From Symsagittifera roscoffensis (lineage: Eukaryota; Xenacoelomorpha; Acoela; Convolutidae), in assembly GCF_963678635.1 (NCBI RefSeq), contig NC_087067.1, positions 57,762,388 to 57,826,387 on the forward strand: a DNA stretch of 64,000 nt. The letters run 5' to 3'. The notes beneath the pieces are model-generated. The model worked only from the letters and a program-made list of their open reading frames with translations. It searched no databases and was not told where the DNA came from. A program made the translations under genes and the position numbers. Shown piece by piece: positions 61,885-64,000 of this stretch (its first letter is position 1; every line of letters begins with the position of its first letter).

Positions 61885-62540
61885 GTTTTCCCTCATGTAA
61901 CTGAAGTTTTCTTTCAATTAAGAAACATACGTTATTTGGAAGCACAATTGTGTTATTGAATAAGAAAGTAGCTGTGTGGTGACGAAGAATCTTTTTTAGT
62001 ATCTAGAAATAACCATTAGGGAAGCCGTACTAGAAACAAAAAATCCCTTCAAAGTAGCCAAATAAATCATTGAATTCTGCAATTAGTTTTGAACAAACTC
62101 TCAGTTTGAGCAAGCGAGGTAGCTATCGAAGCAAATTCAGATACGGACTGATAATAAAAGCAAACTAAATTGTGTTATAAGCAGTATAAATTCGGTTTAA
62201 TTCTTTTTTTTTTTCAAACATAAGTCCAAACCTTTAGTTTTCGCTTAACTTGTCCATAATGTTTTGCAAAATATGATCTGAAACGCTGCATTGAGAGGAG
62301 TTTGTCACCTGTTAACATCTATATAGGATCAAAATGAGCCTTGGACGATTTAAAACTGACTTTTATACAGTTTTTTTCGTTGTACATGTTTTTCGATTAA
62401 GCACTTATGGTAGGTGCTTTTTGTGCAGACTCGACTCAAAACTGTTTTTTCATAAAAACAGCATTATTATAGTGCATATTATAAAAACCTTGCCATTTTG
62501 ACCGGTTTCATAATGAAAGCTATCAGTCAGCCATTCGTGG
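61885..62540 (+). other. Non-satellite flank at the array edge
   Basis: Satellite A stops inside A2 after TTTTTTGTTCGAG at about 61884 and is followed by sequence with no match elsewhere in the window. Base composition changes at once from T-rich to more even A/T. I see no open frame of useful length, no RNA gene and no transposon ends. Two small inverted repeats lie in it: 62399-62419 (arms AAGCACTTA and TAGGTGCTT, 8 of 9 pairs) and 62442-62461 (CTGTTTTT and AAAAACAG around TCAT). Confidence 0.8.
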
Positions 62541-63890
62541 GCCATACTGTCTTCCAGTACCCATTTTTGCTCGTTTTGACAGGTCTTTGAATTTTTTTTG
62601 TGAAGACCTCCGTTCTAGTTGAGGATCCGTATATGGGACCATGCCTTGACTCTTATGTATATTGCAACTAGGATGGTACAACTTCGAGGTTAAGCGTAGA
62701 ATACCCCAGTGTTCATGATGTTAGCATCATGAGTACGGTTAAAATAGGTTTAGTCAGGTTTTTTAGTCAATTTTTGTTTTTACAGGTCTTTTTTTTAATG
62801 AGTATACATCAGTCTTTTAAGAAGAACTCTTCGTAGAAATGACGGATTTACGTGAGAGGAGTTTCATTAGTTTTTTCTTGAGCAAGGCTTTCTCCTAGTA
62901 CCCGAGTTTGTTTGTTTTGATATGTATTTAGGAAAAGTATATGCATATTTATTAGAGAAACGTTGAAACCAGTTTAGGGGTCGATAAAAGATGTGATAAT
63001 TCATAGTATATTGAAGCTAGGATGATAAAACTTTGAGGTTAAGCGTAAAACACATCTGTATTGACGATGTTATTATCAGATTTACGTTAAAATATTTTCA
63101 GTCACTTTTTTTGGTCATTTCTTGTTGTTGCAGGCCTTTTTTTTTTGAATCAGTGCACATCAGTTTTTTAAGAAGAACTCGTCGTAGAGAAGACGGATTT
63201 AAGTGAGAGGGTATCATTAGTTCGATATTGAGCAGGGCTTTCTGCTAGTGCCCGAGTTTCTTTGTTTTGATAGGTATTCAGGAAAAATATATGCATATTT
63301 ATTAGAGAAACGTTGAAACCAATTGAAGGGCTCGATAAAAGATGTAATAACTCATAGTATATTGAAGCTAGGATGCTGAAACTTTGAGGTTAAGCGTAAC
63401 ATACAACTGTATTGACGATGTTATTATCAGATTTACTGTTAAAATTTTTTCAGTCACTTTGTTTGGTCATTCTTTGTTGTTGCAGGCCTTTTTTTTTAAT
63501 CAGTACACATCAGTTTTTTAAAAAGAACTCGTCGTAGAGAAGACGGATTTAAGTGAGAGGGATATCATTAGTTCGGTATTGAGCAGGGCTTTCTCCTAGT
63601 ACCCGAGTTTGTTTGTTTTTGTAAGTATTTAGGAAAAATATATGCATATTTATTAGAGAAACTTTAAAACCAGTTGAAGAGCTAGATAACAGATTTGATA
63701 ACTCAACGTGCATTGAAGATAGATTAATGAAACTTTGACCTTAAGCATAAAATATAACAGTATTGATGATGTTGTTATCCGCTCTGATGTTAAAATAGTT
63801 TTAGTCAGTTTTTTTTTGTCAATTTTAGATGTTACAGGTCTGGTTTTTATAATAACTACTCATATATTTTTTATAAGCATCTCGTAGTAC
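62540..63890 (+). repeat. Repeat C, about 350-bp tandem repeat
   Basis: GAGGTTAAGCGTA recurs at 62686, 63035 and 63386, with a decayed GACCTTAAGCATA at 63737 (spacing 349-351). TAGTACCCGAGTTTGTTTG recurs at 62897, 63246 (with changes) and 63597. The same 350-bp phase places a weak match, CAGTACCCATTTTTGCTCG, at 62555, so an older, badly decayed unit precedes the clear ones. Other shared points are TATATGCATATTTATTAGAG, AGAAGAACTCGTCGTAGAG and TTGTTGCAGGCC. The units differ from one another far more than A or B copies do. A hairpin, CATGATG/CATCATG (62714-62731), is private to the first clear unit. I see no convincing relation to A or B. Confidence 0.9.
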
Positions 63891-63941
63891 AATTGTTGAA
63901 TTCAATTAGAGAACCACCTTTCGGATGATCCTTGTTTTGAA

Positions 63942-64000
63942 TTTTGTTGCTGCTGTACTCGTTGTCGTTGTTGCTTTAGTTGTTGCTGTTGTTGTTGTCG
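63942..64000 (+). repeat. Imperfect GTT/GCT trinucleotide tract
   Basis: Trinucleotide steps of GTT, GCT and GTC run from about 63942 to the window edge and continue past it. On the minus strand one frame reads 33 codons from the edge to a TGA at 63902-63904, rich in CAA and CAG (glutamine), with a mixed tail ending in a Trp-Phe-Ser-Asn segment. It could be a microsatellite, or the 3' end of a glutamine-rich gene on the minus strand. The window is too short to decide, so no gene is called. Confidence 0.75.

Noticed and set aside
62342-62700. Possible gene in the flank
   Set aside because: All frames are short and interrupted. The segment has only small inverted repeats and the decayed first copy of repeat C.

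Overview
This window is satellite DNA from a eukaryote. I find no gene I can support in 64 kb. About 61.9 kb is head-to-tail tandem repeat, all in one orientation, followed by about 2 kb of array-edge sequence. The species cannot be named from the sequence: there is no conserved gene, rRNA, tRNA or recognisable transposon. CpG is kept inside an otherwise T-rich repeat (for example an EcoRI-centred CGCGAATTCGCG palindrome), which hints at a genome without heavy CpG methylation. That is inference only. All coordinates and comparisons were made by eye; breakpoints are good to roughly 20 bp unless stated.

Layout. (1) 1-36431: satellite A, a repeat of about 722 bp (range mostly 717-726), 50 complete dimers plus partial ends. 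Each 722-bp unit is a dimer of two diverged, related monomers of about 360 bp, A1 and A2, so this is a two-monomer higher-order repeat. (2) 36432-45640: satellite B, an unrelated-looking repeat of about 347 bp (341-360), 26 full copies plus 126 bp, each carrying two adjacent hairpins and a T-run/A-run inverted repeat. (3) 45641-61884: satellite A again, same orientation, about 22 dimers. The A phase differs across the B block (left side stops in A1 near base 57, right side resumes in A2 near base 10), so B is not a clean insertion. (4) 61885-62540: non-array flank. (5) about 62540-63890: repeat C, about 350 bp, one badly decayed and roughly three and a half clearer copies. (6) 63942-64000: an imperfect GTT/GCT trinucleotide tract running off the edge.

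History readable in the arrays. The A arrays are mosaics of multi-dimer tandem duplications. 1590-9340 was duplicated as 9530-15110, and one copy differs by a 2167-bp (three-dimer) internal duplication. 21360-24970 was duplicated as 24970-29280 with one extra dimer. 30840-34440 is locked at exactly 720 bp and 53936-57780 at exactly 724 bp, the signature of recent amplification. Two units are structurally broken (17300-17520 and 58264). In B a four-unit block of about 1.41 kb is duplicated.

The many open frames on both strands recur because the DNA recurs. They are broken by point changes and by indels that are not multiples of three, with no sign of protein constraint, so none is annotated as a gene. 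The most interesting content is the architecture itself: three repeat families of nearly equal monomer length (A about 361, B about 347, C about 350) side by side, possibly at or near a centromere or heterochromatin edge.
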